The translations under genes were made by a program, and so were the position numbers. Below, one piece after another: positions 1-6,783 of a stretch of DNA of 14,421 bases. The number at the start of each line of letters is the position of its first letter. The stretch's first letter is position 1. The DNA comes from Deltaproteobacteria bacterium (GTDB lineage Bacteria; SAR324; JACQKK01). The notes beneath the pieces were generated by a model. The model did no database searches. It saw only the letters and a list, made by a program, of their open reading frames with translations, and had not been told where the DNA came from. The stretch lies in NCBI GenBank assembly GCA_029879595.1, contig JAOUPZ010000033.1, positions 1 to 14,421 of the forward strand. The letters run 5' to 3'.

Positions 1-1
1 G

Positions 2-766
2 GAACTGGAGCGCTTCCATGTGGTTCTGGTTGAGCCGGGCGACAGCCTCAATGTGGGCTCGGTGGCCCGGGTGATGACCAATCTGGGATTTACCCACCTG
101 CACCTGGTTGCCCCGCCCCGGTTCAACAGGGAAAGAGCCGCCACCACCGCCTGCTGGGCCACGTGGCTGCTGGATTCCATGCAGATCCATGACGACCTGG
201 ACACGGCGTTGAGCGGCATGCAGCAGGTGGCTGGATTCACGGCCCGGCATGGCCGTCACAGGCCGCAGCACCTGTTACTGCCGGACTGGGTGCGTGAGCT
301 GGAGGCCAGGCCCGCAGGCCGGACGGCACTGCTGTTCGGGCCGGAGGACCATGGTTTGAGCGCGGAACATGTCACCCATTGCCGCTGGCTGGTCCGTATT
401 CCGTCCTCGGGGGCCAATCCATCGTTCAATCTTTCCCATGCGGTTATGCTGGCCCTGTTTGAACTGACCCGCTCCGGGTGGGATGAAATCCCCTTCCGGG
501 AAGGGCTCGAGCCGGCGCCCATGGGGGCCTTTGAACAGCTGGACAGGCTGGTTTCCGAATCCCTCATCCGGTCGGGATTTTATGGCAAGGGCACGCCGGG
601 GCCCATGCGGGGCCTGGTGAAACACCTTTTGCGCAGGATTGAACCGGATGAGCGGGAAATGCGGGTGCTGCTGGGGATATTCGACCACATTAACAGGACC
701 CTGAGCGGAGTTGCCCCGGTGCAGCCCCTGGAGGAAGAAGCGCCGGAAAGCGGGTCCGGGGGCTGA
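2..766 (+). CDS. trmJ: tRNA (cytidine/uridine-2'-O-)methyltransferase, TrmJ type (5' end outside window)
   Basis: SPOUT (SpoU/TrmH) superfamily enzyme that uses SAM to 2'-O-methylate the ribose of tRNA, position 32 in the E. coli TrmJ family, in the cytoplasm. Counting from the GTG at 20: motif 1 (V-L-V-E-P then N-V-G-S-V-A-R, residues 2-17), the knotted SAM-site motif L-F-G-P-E-D-H-G-L (about 105-113) and S-F-N-L-S-H-A-V (135-142) are all present, followed by a helical C-terminal region (about 165-240) like the TrmJ dimerisation extension. The frame stays open upstream to base 2 (E-L-E-R-F-H before the GTG), and the GTG sits inside the first beta strand, so the true start is almost certainly upstream of the window. 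It converges on gcvT with 12 bp between stop codons. Assignment to TrmJ rather than another SpoU paralogue rests on length and the C-terminal region. Confidence 0.85.
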   Translation, partial: ELERFHVVLVEPGDSLNVGSVARVMTNLGFTHLHLVAPPRFNRERAATTACWATWLLDSMQIHDDLDTALSGMQQVAGFTARHGRHRPQHLLLPDWVRELEARPAGRTALLFGPEDHGLSAEHVTHCRWLVRIPSSGANPSFNLSHAVMLALFELTRSGWDEIPFREGLEPAPMGAFEQLDRLVSESLIRSGFYGKGTPGPMRGLVKHLLRRIEPDEREMRVLLGIFDHINRTLSGVAPVQPLEEEAPESGSGG

Positions 767-801
767 CCCGGCAGGGATTCAGGCTTTGACGGCCGGGTTT
801 T
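767..801 (+). terminator. Possible intrinsic terminator of trmJ, inside the gcvT 3' end
   Basis: Just after the trmJ stop, CCCGGC (767-772) pairs perfectly with GCCGGG (792-797), followed directly by TTTT. The loop is long (19 nt), which weakens the call. The right arm and T-run lie inside the last codons of gcvT on the opposite strand. Confidence 0.4.
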
Positions 802-1870
802 CGTAGAAGGGCCGCTTCACCACCAGGGCTTCCACCATCCGGCCCCTGATATCCACCTCCAGCCGGTTGCCCAACTGGGCGGCCTTGGTGCGGATGCGGG
901 CCAGGGCGATAGCCTTGCCCAGGGTGGGGGAAAGGACTCCGGAGGTGATCTGCCCCACTTTTTTCCCCTCCAGGAATACCGTGTAGCCCTCGCGGGCAAT
1001 GCCCCGCCCGGAGATTTCCAGGCCGGCCTGGCTGTACAGGTAATGGCTGGCCTTGATGGCTTCCAGGGCCTTCCTGCCGATAAAGTCTCCCTTGACCTTC
1101 ATCTTGATCGTCCAGCCCAGCCCCGATTCAAAGGGATGACGCTCCTCGCTCATTTCATGGCCGTAAAGGGGCAGGGAGGCCTCCATGCGCAGGGAGTCCC
1201 TGGCGGCAAGCCCGATGGGTGTTATTCCCAGGTCTCCCACCAGGCGGTTCCACAGTTCCCTTGCCGATTGTGTGCGCACCGCGATTTCGCAGCCGGGCTC
1301 ACCGGTGTACCCGGTTCGCGCCAAAAACACCGGGATGCCGAAAAGCCGGGTTTCCCGGAAGGTGAAATATCCCATTTTGCCGGGGGGATGTTCGGTGTAG
1401 GGCTCAAGAATCCCGAAGGTTTTCGGGCCCTGCACGGCGAAAAGCGATCTCTCCTCCTCCAGATTCAGAATCTCCGCATCGAACTTCATGGCGATGTCGT
1501 CCAGCCATTCCCGGTCCTTCTGCTTGGTGGCGCCGTTGACGATAAGCTGGAAGCGGTTTTCGCTGTGCCGGTAGACAATCAGGTCGTCCAGGATGCCCCC
1601 GTCCTCCCGGAGCATGGGGGTGTACAGCGCGTCACCATCGGCCATGGCCGCCACGTTGTTGGGCATGGCATAATCCAGCATTTCCCGGGCCTGCGGGCCT
1701 TCCACCCGCAACTGCCCCATGTGGGATATGTCAAACACACCCGCCTGCCGGCGCACGGAGTGGTGTTCCTCCAGTGGGCGCGAATAATACAGAGGCATTT
1801 CGTATCCGGCGAAGTCACCGAAAACGGCTCCCAGTCTCTGGTGTTCCTCATGAAGCAGCAGTTTTTTCAT
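779..1870 (-). CDS. gcvT: Aminomethyltransferase, glycine cleavage system T protein
   Basis: T protein of the glycine cleavage complex: transfers the one-carbon unit from the aminomethyl-lipoyl H protein to tetrahydrofolate, releasing ammonia and forming 5,10-methylene-THF in the cytoplasm. From the ATG at 1870 the protein is 363 residues, close to the usual T-protein length. It shows the N-terminal F-A-G-Y-E-M-P (19-26), G-V-F-D-I-S-H-M-G (44-52), G-G-I-L-D-D-L (91-97, second Asp is the catalytic position), the V-N-G-A motif (111-114), and G-L-A-A-R-D-S-L-R-M-E-A for folate-domain packing. The frame stays open to an ATG at 1969, but those 33 extra residues are not T-protein-like, so 1870 is preferred. 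gcvH and gcvP are not in the window, so the gene stands apart from the rest of the system here. It converges on trmJ and diverges from the MDR oxidoreductase gene. Confidence 0.93.
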   Translation of the reverse strand: MKKLLLHEEHQRLGAVFGDFAGYEMPLYYSRPLEEHHSVRRQAGVFDISHMGQLRVEGPQAREMLDYAMPNNVAAMADGDALYTPMLREDGGILDDLIVYRHSENRFQLIVNGATKQKDREWLDDIAMKFDAEILNLEEERSLFAVQGPKTFGILEPYTEHPPGKMGYFTFRETRLFGIPVFLARTGYTGEPGCEIAVRTQSARELWNRLVGDLGITPIGLAARDSLRMEASLPLYGHEMSEERHPFESGLGWTIKMKVKGDFIGRKALEAIKASHYLYSQAGLEISGRGIAREGYTVFLEGKKVGQITSGVLSPTLGKAIALARIRTKAAQLGNRLEVDIRGRMVEALVVKRPFYENPAVKA

Positions 1871-2003
1871 CCTGAAATTGCTCTTTCCTGGCGGGTTGTC
1901 CGCCTGTGTCCTGCTGGTTGGTCCGCCCTGCCGGATTTGATGTGATTCCCTTCCGGAGTCCGTGGGCATATTAGCCTGCCGCAGCAGACATGATTGATGC
2001 TAA

Positions 2004-2032
2004 GGTATAACGCAAGAAACCATGGATGTGAA
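2004..2032 (-). promoter_or_regulatory. Possible sigma70-type promoter for gcvT
   Basis: On the minus strand TTCACA (2032-2027, 5/6 to consensus) and TATACC (2009-2004, 4/6) are 17 bp apart. Transcription from here would give a leader of about 125 nt before gcvT. I see no glycine riboswitch in that leader. Motif match only. Confidence 0.3.
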
Positions 2033-2113
2033 TATCTGAAAGGAAATCACCTCTCTCCAGGATGGGAAAATCCGGGGCGGGGTAATGAGAAAACCATATC
2101 TTAAGGTGATGAG

Positions 2114-3115
2114 ATGAAGGCCATAGTGCTCAACAAGGGCGGCGGCCCTGAGGTTTTGAAACAGGTGGAACTCCCCGATCCGGCACCCGGACCGGGACAG
2201 GCCCTGGTGAGGCTGAAGGCCGCCGGGCTGAACCACCGCGACTTATATCAGCGCCGTGCCTACACCGGTCCGGAGGATATGATCCTGGGCTCCGACGGGG
2301 CCGGCCTGGTGGAGGCGGTGGGCCATGCCGGTGATGAAGGCTGGGTGGGTCGGGAGGTGGTGATAAACCCCGGCCTGCACTGGGGCGCCGAGGAGAACGC
2401 CCAGGGCCCGGGGTTCCAGATTCTGGGTTATCCGTCCTGGGGCACATACGCGGAGGCGGTGCTGGTGCCGGTGGAAAACCTGCTGGCCAAACCCGGCCAC
2501 CTGAGTTTTTCCCAGGCTGCGGCCCTGCCGCTGGCGGGTCTGACCGCCTGGCGGGCCCTGTTTACCCGGGGCGGCCTGCAGCCCGGGCAGACCGTTCTTT
2601 TGCCGGGAATCGGGGGTGGAGTGGCCGGGCTGGCCCTGGTTTTTGCCAGGATGGCCGGTGCCCGGGTCATCGTGACCTCATCCAGCCGGGAAAAGCTTGA
2701 ACTGGCTGCCGGTGAGGGCGCGTCCCATGGCGTTAACTACCTGGAGCCGGACTGGGAGGATGCCGTGCGCGATCTGGCCGGCCCCGGAGGGATAGACCTG
2801 GTGCTGGATCACACTGGCCAGCAGACCCTGCCCGCCTCGGTCCGGCTGGTGAGGCCCGGCGGCGCGGTGGTGTTTTTCGGTTCACACACGGGCACGGAAC
2901 TCAAGCTCAACCTGCGTGAGATGTTCCTGCGTCAGGTACGGCTGATCGGCTCTTATATGGGCAGCCCCCGGGAGTTCAGGGAGATGTTCCGGTTTGTGGA
3001 TGTGCACCGGTATACCCCCCGACTGAGGCATGTGTATCCGCTGGAGAGTGCCGGGGAAGCCCACCAGCTGATGGAGGATGCGGGACAGTTCGGCAAGATC
3101 ATCCTGGAGCCGTAG
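2114..3115 (+). CDS. Zinc-independent MDR-family oxidoreductase (quinone oxidoreductase/YogA-like)
   Basis: Medium-chain dehydrogenase/reductase, 333 residues, with a GroES-like N-terminal catalytic domain (about 1-125) and an NAD(P)-binding Rossmann domain (about 135-265) with G-I-G-G-G-V-A-G (165-172). Zinc-type alcohol dehydrogenases bind zinc through cysteines; this protein contains no cysteine at all, and G-L-N-H-R-D-L-Y (38-45) replaces the usual Cys-bearing motif. The stretch that would hold the structural-zinc lobe is N-P-G-L-H-W-G (85-91). It therefore resembles the zinc-lacking quinone oxidoreductase/YogA group rather than a true alcohol dehydrogenase; the substrate cannot be read from sequence. 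The ATG at 2114 has an SD-like AAGGTGA just upstream. It is divergent from gcvT and convergent with thiL, so it is probably monocistronic. Confidence 0.88.
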   Translation: MKAIVLNKGGGPEVLKQVELPDPAPGPGQALVRLKAAGLNHRDLYQRRAYTGPEDMILGSDGAGLVEAVGHAGDEGWVGREVVINPGLHWGAEENAQGPGFQILGYPSWGTYAEAVLVPVENLLAKPGHLSFSQAAALPLAGLTAWRALFTRGGLQPGQTVLLPGIGGGVAGLALVFARMAGARVIVTSSSREKLELAAGEGASHGVNYLEPDWEDAVRDLAGPGGIDLVLDHTGQQTLPASVRLVRPGGAVVFFGSHTGTELKLNLREMFLRQVRLIGSYMGSPREFREMFRFVDVHRYTPRLRHVYPLESAGEAHQLMEDAGQFGKIILEP

Positions 3116-3163
3116 TCAGCCCGGTTGCCAACGGTCCGTTTCAGTCACGGGCGGTCCAGGCCC

Positions 3164-3223
3164 AGGTGGTTTCAGCCCAGGTGGTTCCAGCCCAAGTGGT
3201 TCCAGCCCAAGTGGTTCCAGCCC
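3164..3223. repeat. 15-bp tandem repeat, four copies, at the 3' end of thiL
   Basis: Four contiguous 15-bp units at 3164-3178, 3179-3193, 3194-3208 and 3209-3223 (plus-strand unit aggtggttccagccc, with a/g at the second base). 3151-3163 looks like a further decayed unit. On the thiL coding strand the unit reads CTG GGC TGG AAC CAC, so it extends the protein by L-G-W-N-H per copy. The copy at 3164-3178 carries TGA in place of TGG and supplies the stop codon. Confidence 0.95.
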
Positions 3224-4200
3224 AGGGGGGGCAGGGGGCGTCCGTCCAGCAGCACTTCGCCCGATTCGGCCACCGGTTCTCCGCGCTCCGGAGGGGCGGC
3301 AGAGGGTTCCTCCACCCTGCCGATGATGCTGATGCCGGCCTCGGTCAGAAGACGCTGGTGCTCTGCGGGCGCCGTGAGCAGAAGCTGATACTCCTCCCCG
3401 CTGCCCAGGGCCAGCCTCAAGGGGTCCGCTCCGCGCAGGGCCGCCCATTCCCGCAGCCCCGGAGCCAGGGGGATCAGTGCGGACTCAATCTCCATGCGCA
3501 CTCCGGAAGCGCCCGCCAGGTGGCCCAGTTCGGCGGCCAGCCCGTCGCTGATATCGATGGCAGCGCTGGCTGTTTCCCTGAGAAGCCCCGCCAGGTCCGT
3601 GCGGGCCCGGGGCCTCAGGTATCGCTCAAGCAGGGGCCGCTCCACGGGGGAGTCCGGCGGGTTGCCTGTTGAGTCCTCGAAGATCCGGCGGCCGGCCTCG
3701 GCTCCACCCAGGTCTCCGCTTACGGCCACCAGGTCCCCCGGACGGGCGCCACCGCGGGCCACGAACCGGGCGGTGCGGCCCAGCAGAAACACATTGATCT
3801 GGTGCTGCTCCGCTCCGGAGACATTGCCTCCGATGATCCGGTAGCCATACTCGGCCCCGGCTTCCTCCAGGCCGCGGTACAGCGCCTCCAGTTCCCCCGG
3901 CTCGATTTCATCGCCGAGCGCCAGGGAGACCAGCGCCCACTCCGGCGTCCCTCCACAGGCGGCTATGTCGCTGGCGTTGGCGCTTCCCAGGCGCCAGCCC
4001 ACCGTTTCCCAGGGGGTCAGTCCGGGGGTGAAATGCCGCCCTGCAACCGCCGCATCGCAGGTGAGAAGCTGCATCTGCTCCCCCAGGGGCAGTGCCGCGC
4101 AATCGTCGCCCACGCCGATCACTCCGGGCTCTCCTGCTTGGCGCAGGCTCCTGCTCAGCAGGTTGATCAACTGGAATTCCCCCGGGAGCTTGTTTTTCAC
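3172..4200 (-). CDS. thiL: Thiamine-monophosphate kinase
   Basis: ATP-dependent kinase that phosphorylates thiamine monophosphate to thiamine diphosphate, the last step of cofactor synthesis, in the cytoplasm. The 342-residue protein shows the AIR-synthase/PurM-like layout: G-V-G-D-D-C-A (29-35, Mg-ATP aspartates), a T-C-D-A motif (47-50), G-S-A-N-A-S-D-I-A-A-C-G-G (72-84), the glycine-rich G-D-L-V-A-V-S-G-D-L-G (155-165), D-I-S-D-G-L (216-221), and G-S-G-E-E-Y (266-271). Start is GTG at 4200 with GAAGGA about 8 nt upstream. ThiL proteins usually end in a G-x-x-H-F-like motif; here G-W-N-H-L occurs three times in a row (327-341), because of a 15-bp tandem repeat, and the TGA stop is a mutated Trp codon in the next repeat copy. 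Upstream is a 425-bp region shared with the divergent HU gene. Confidence 0.94.
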   Translation of the reverse strand: MKNKLPGEFQLINLLSRSLRQAGEPGVIGVGDDCAALPLGEQMQLLTCDAAVAGRHFTPGLTPWETVGWRLGSANASDIAACGGTPEWALVSLALGDEIEPGELEALYRGLEEAGAEYGYRIIGGNVSGAEQHQINVFLLGRTARFVARGGARPGDLVAVSGDLGGAEAGRRIFEDSTGNPPDSPVERPLLERYLRPRARTDLAGLLRETASAAIDISDGLAAELGHLAGASGVRMEIESALIPLAPGLREWAALRGADPLRLALGSGEEYQLLLTAPAEHQRLLTEAGISIIGRVEEPSAAPPERGEPVAESGEVLLDGRPLPPLGWNHLGWNHLGWNHLG

Positions 4201-4394
4201 GGCTGATCCTTCGGTGTCCGTTGCTGATAAAAAGGCGATGCGCCCAAACCCGCTAGGCCGGTCCGGGCCCGCCCGTTAGGGCCGCATGGCCCAGCATATC
4301 AGAAAAGGGCAATACGGTGGGATGGGGTGCGCCAAAACGACGGTCCCCGGCAGGGCCGCCAGTCTAGATTTAATGTTCTATCCGGTTCTTGGGG

Positions 4395-4424
4395 TTGTCA
4401 AAATCATAATCTTTTGCCTATATA
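4395..4424 (+). promoter_or_regulatory. Possible sigma70-type promoter for the HU gene
   Basis: TTGTCA (4395-4400, 5/6 to the -35 consensus), an 18-bp AT-rich spacer and TATATA (4419-4424, 4/6). The leader before the HU ATG would be about 195 nt. The same bases read as a perfect TTGACA (4401-4396) on the minus strand, where a -10 towards thiL is much weaker. Confidence 0.4.
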
Positions 4425-4448
4425 GATAAGGAAAGGCAGGGCCTTCCT

Positions 4449-4481
4449 AACCGGAACGCTCTGAGGGGAACTGATCCGGTT
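4449..4481 (+). promoter_or_regulatory. Hairpin in the HU 5' leader
   Basis: AACCGGA (4449-4455) is perfectly complementary to TCCGGTT (4475-4481), with a 19-nt loop. It would form early in the HU transcript. There is no T-run after it, so it is not a terminator; a role in mRNA stability or translation is possible but not shown. Confidence 0.35.
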
Positions 4482-4625
4482 CAAACGCAGAATAGTCCTT
4501 TCCTTGCTGTTCCAGTGTTCATGGGGTTTTGGGGTGCATGGGGTTTATGGACGCAGTCCAGCCAGCGGGATTTACCCTGGCCGGGGACTGATGATTAAAA
4601 CCGTATCTACCTAAAATGAGGTACC

Positions 4626-4901
4626 ATGACCAAGGCTGAGCTGATAAGAAAGGTGGCCAGGAAAACCGGAGCCAGCCAGGCCCTGACAGGCAGGGTGCTG
4701 GACTCGGCTTTTCAGGAAATGCAGTCGTTGTTGCTAAAAGGTGATTCCATCGCCCTCACCGGGTTTGGCTCGTTTTCCATCTCAAAAAGAAATTCCCGGC
4801 GTGGATACAATCCCCAGACCGGCAGGGAGATGACCATCCCGGCCCGCAGGTCGGTGCGGTTCAAGACCGGCAAGGCCCTGCGGGAGGCACTGGGCAGCTA
4901 G
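4626..4901 (+). CDS. HU-family DNA-binding protein
   Basis: Small nucleoid protein of 91 residues, the usual HU length, that bends and compacts DNA as a dimer. The helical N-terminal half (M-T-K-A-E-L-I, residues 1-40) is followed by the I-A-L-T-G-F-G-S-F strand (42-50) and the flexible DNA-binding beta arm (53-75) with N-P-Q-T-G-R-E (62-68); its proline at 63 is the one that intercalates at DNA kinks. The family's R-N-P is Y-N-P here. The C-terminus F-K-T-G-K-A-L-R-E is canonical. Start ATG at 4626 with GAGGT only 3 nt upstream. HU and IHF subunits share this fold; length and the arm favour HU, but the sequence does not decide whether it works as a homodimer. It stands alone, divergent from thiL and convergent with the kinase gene 27 bp downstream. 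Confidence 0.93.
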   Translation: MTKAELIRKVARKTGASQALTGRVLDSAFQEMQSLLLKGDSIALTGFGSFSISKRNSRRGYNPQTGREMTIPARRSVRFKTGKALREALGS

Positions 4902-4928
4902 GCGCTTCCGGCGGCGGCAGGAGGACGC

Positions 4929-6638
4929 TCAGGCCCCGAACAGCGGGGGCGGCGGGGCCAGCCAGCGGATAATCCCGCCGGTCAGCGTCTCGGGCTGGTC
5001 CGCGGTGTCCACCACCAGGTGCTCTTCCGCGCCAAACTCCCGGATGGGTTCAAAGGCGGCCTTTTGCCGGTGGTAGATCTCCACGCGGCCATCGGATACC
5101 GATTCACCGGCGGCCTGTCTTTCGGCCAGCCGGGCCAGGGTGGCCCGTTCCGCCAGGCGGCATTCCAGCACCATGAGCCGGGCTCCCCGTTCGCGGGCCA
5201 GCCGGCGGGCGGCATCGCGCCGGTTCCCGCTGGCGAACGAAGCGTCCAGGATCACCGAGTGTCCGGCGTCTATCCGGTCGGCGGCCCGGGAATACAGCTC
5301 CCGGTAGGTGCGGTCGTTCCAGCCCTGAGAATAGAGTCCCTGCCCGAAGTCGTCCTGTTGGCCGGCCCCGCCACCCGCTCCGTGGCCCCCCCCGCCCCCT
5401 TGGGCCAGCAGTTCCTTGCGCACCTCGTCGGAGTTATAGACGGCCCAGCCGGTTTCCTCGCGCAGCCGCGAGCACAGGGTGCTCTTACCCGTGCCCATCA
5501 GCCCGGCCACCAGCAGCAGCACCGGCGGTTCCATCTGCCGGGCGAAGTCGTGGGCCAGCTCAAAGAAACGGGCGGCCTCCCGCCGGATCGTCTCCAGTTC
5601 ATCAGGAGGCAGGGTGCGGTCGTTGAGCTTGAAGCTCGTCACCTTGCCCCGCACAAAGGCCCGGTAGCAGGCGTAGAAGGCCACCAGCCGCTCCAGGGAC
5701 CGATCCCGGCTGAAGCTGAGATAGTGGTCCAGCAGCAGCCGGGCCATCTCCTGATGCCCCCAGGCCGTCAGGTCCATCAGCAGGAACGCCAAGTCGTTGG
5801 CCACGTCTCCGAAACGGAAACGGTCGTTGAACTCGATGCAGTCGATGACACGGGGCTCCCCTGCGTCATCGTCATTCAGGTGGATGTGTTCACACCTCAG
5901 GTCGCCGTGGCCGTCCTTTATGCGGCCCTGTTCGGCCCGTTGCCGGAACAGTTCCGCGTTTCTTTCCAGACTCTCCAGCGAGGCCGTCCGGATGGCCTGG
6001 AAAACCTGCTGGCTGATGGAGCGGCCGATGAACGGCTCGACCTGGGAGAAATTTTCCTCGATGTTGGTGCGGATGATATCCAGGCTGCCATAGCGGGCAA
6101 TATCCCGGCGGCGCGTGCGGCGCCCGTGAAATCGCGCCAGCAGCCGGGCCAGCCGCTCCATGGCGTCCGGGGGCACCTGGCCCGCGGCCAGTCTCCGGTC
6201 CAGCATTTCATGGGAGGGCAGGTGCCGCATCACCACGCAGTAGTCCACGACCCGCCCCCCGGTGTTCAGGCCGAATCCTTCCCCCAGCAGACGCAGGGGC
6301 AGCACCTCCAGATAAACATCCGGGGCCAGCCGGCTGTTCAGGCGCACCTCGGCGCGGCAGAAGCGCCGGCGCCGGCTCAGCGTGGTGAAGTCGGCGAACC
6401 CCAGGTCAACAGGCCGTTTGAACTTGAAAACGTATTCCGGCGTGATGAACACCGAAGAGATGTGGGTCTGAATCAGCTCGATGGCCGAGGGGTCTCCGCC
6501 CGTGCCCGGCCCGTAATGGGGGCATCCGGCCAGAGCGGCCTTCACCGCCTGCTGCACCCGGTCGTCCAGCCAGTCCAACCGGCTGCCAGCCCGGGGAACC
6601 AGGGGATGGGGGGAGCTTTTTGGCCCTTGATTATGCAT
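4929..6638 (-). CDS. Two-domain protein: aminoglycoside phosphotransferase-like domain plus P-loop ATPase/kinase
   Basis: 569 residues. The N-terminal part (about 50-360) matches the APH-like protein-kinase fold of COG2187-type proteins: F-K-F-K-R-P-V-D-L-G-F (71-81), a catalytic-loop-like H-G-D-L-R-C-E-H (244-251), and a metal-site-like D-C-I-E-F-N-D-R-F-R-F-G-D (266-278). The C-terminal part (about 372-560) is a small P-loop kinase with Walker A G-L-M-G-T-G-K-S-T (379-387) and Y-N-S-D-E-V-R-K-E-L (401-410), as in gluconate-kinase-like/COG0645 ATPases. This fusion is known in many Gram-negative bacteria, but its substrate is not established; aminoglycoside resistance should not be inferred. 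A glycine-rich insert (413-426) sits where related kinases have a short loop, and it is encoded partly by a G8 run. The ATG at 6638 has no clear SD; GTG at 6557 (residue 28), where family similarity begins, is an alternative start. It is the last gene of the minus-strand block, 145 bp after ilvN. Confidence 0.85.
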   Translation of the reverse strand: MHNQGPKSSPHPLVPRAGSRLDWLDDRVQQAVKAALAGCPHYGPGTGGDPSAIELIQTHISSVFITPEYVFKFKRPVDLGFADFTTLSRRRRFCRAEVRLNSRLAPDVYLEVLPLRLLGEGFGLNTGGRVVDYCVVMRHLPSHEMLDRRLAAGQVPPDAMERLARLLARFHGRRTRRRDIARYGSLDIIRTNIEENFSQVEPFIGRSISQQVFQAIRTASLESLERNAELFRQRAEQGRIKDGHGDLRCEHIHLNDDDAGEPRVIDCIEFNDRFRFGDVANDLAFLLMDLTAWGHQEMARLLLDHYLSFSRDRSLERLVAFYACYRAFVRGKVTSFKLNDRTLPPDELETIRREAARFFELAHDFARQMEPPVLLLVAGLMGTGKSTLCSRLREETGWAVYNSDEVRKELLAQGGGGGHGAGGGAGQQDDFGQGLYSQGWNDRTYRELYSRAADRIDAGHSVILDASFASGNRRDAARRLARERGARLMVLECRLAERATLARLAERQAAGESVSDGRVEIYHRQKAAFEPIREFGAEEHLVVDTADQPETLTGGIIRWLAPPPPLFGA

Positions 6639-6783
6639 GATTCATTTTTCGGTGCGCTGCGGACAATCGTCAGGAGACACCCAGGGGGCGGCTCCCGGCG
6701 CATACAGAACCGTCCCTGAGGCCGGCCTGAACACTGCTTCTCACAGGTCCAGCTTAGCACAGCCGGACCGCCTCCGGATTTTT

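Larger units (their letters stand above)
4201..4625. other. 425-bp intergenic region between divergent thiL and HU genes
   Basis: No convincing gene on either strand. The region is less GC-rich around 4370-4435 and holds possible promoters in both directions, a hairpin (4449-4481) and a 9-bp direct repeat (ATGGGGTTT at 4521-4529 and 4538-4546). A stretch at 4459-4490 loosely resembles part of a thiamine riboswitch but faces HU and lacks the other conserved parts. Confidence 0.6.

Noticed and set aside
1871..1980. Cobalamin- or glycine-riboswitch-like bits (AAGGGAAT, AAATCCGG) upstream of gcvT.
   Set aside because: Too short, order and spacing do not fit either consensus, and no conserved core such as the B12 box is complete.
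4459..4490. Thiamine (TPP) riboswitch-like fragment: CTGAG followed by CTGATCCGGTT, close to thiL.
   Set aside because: It lies on the plus strand facing HU, not thiL. The pairing partner of CCGG in the conserved 3' half and the GGGGTGC element are missing, and the bases fit a simple AACCGGA/TCCGGTT hairpin.
5019..6719. 566-codon open frame on the plus strand.
   Set aside because: It lies antisense to the well-supported two-domain kinase gene; long antisense frames are expected in GC-rich DNA, and the product has no recognisable domain.
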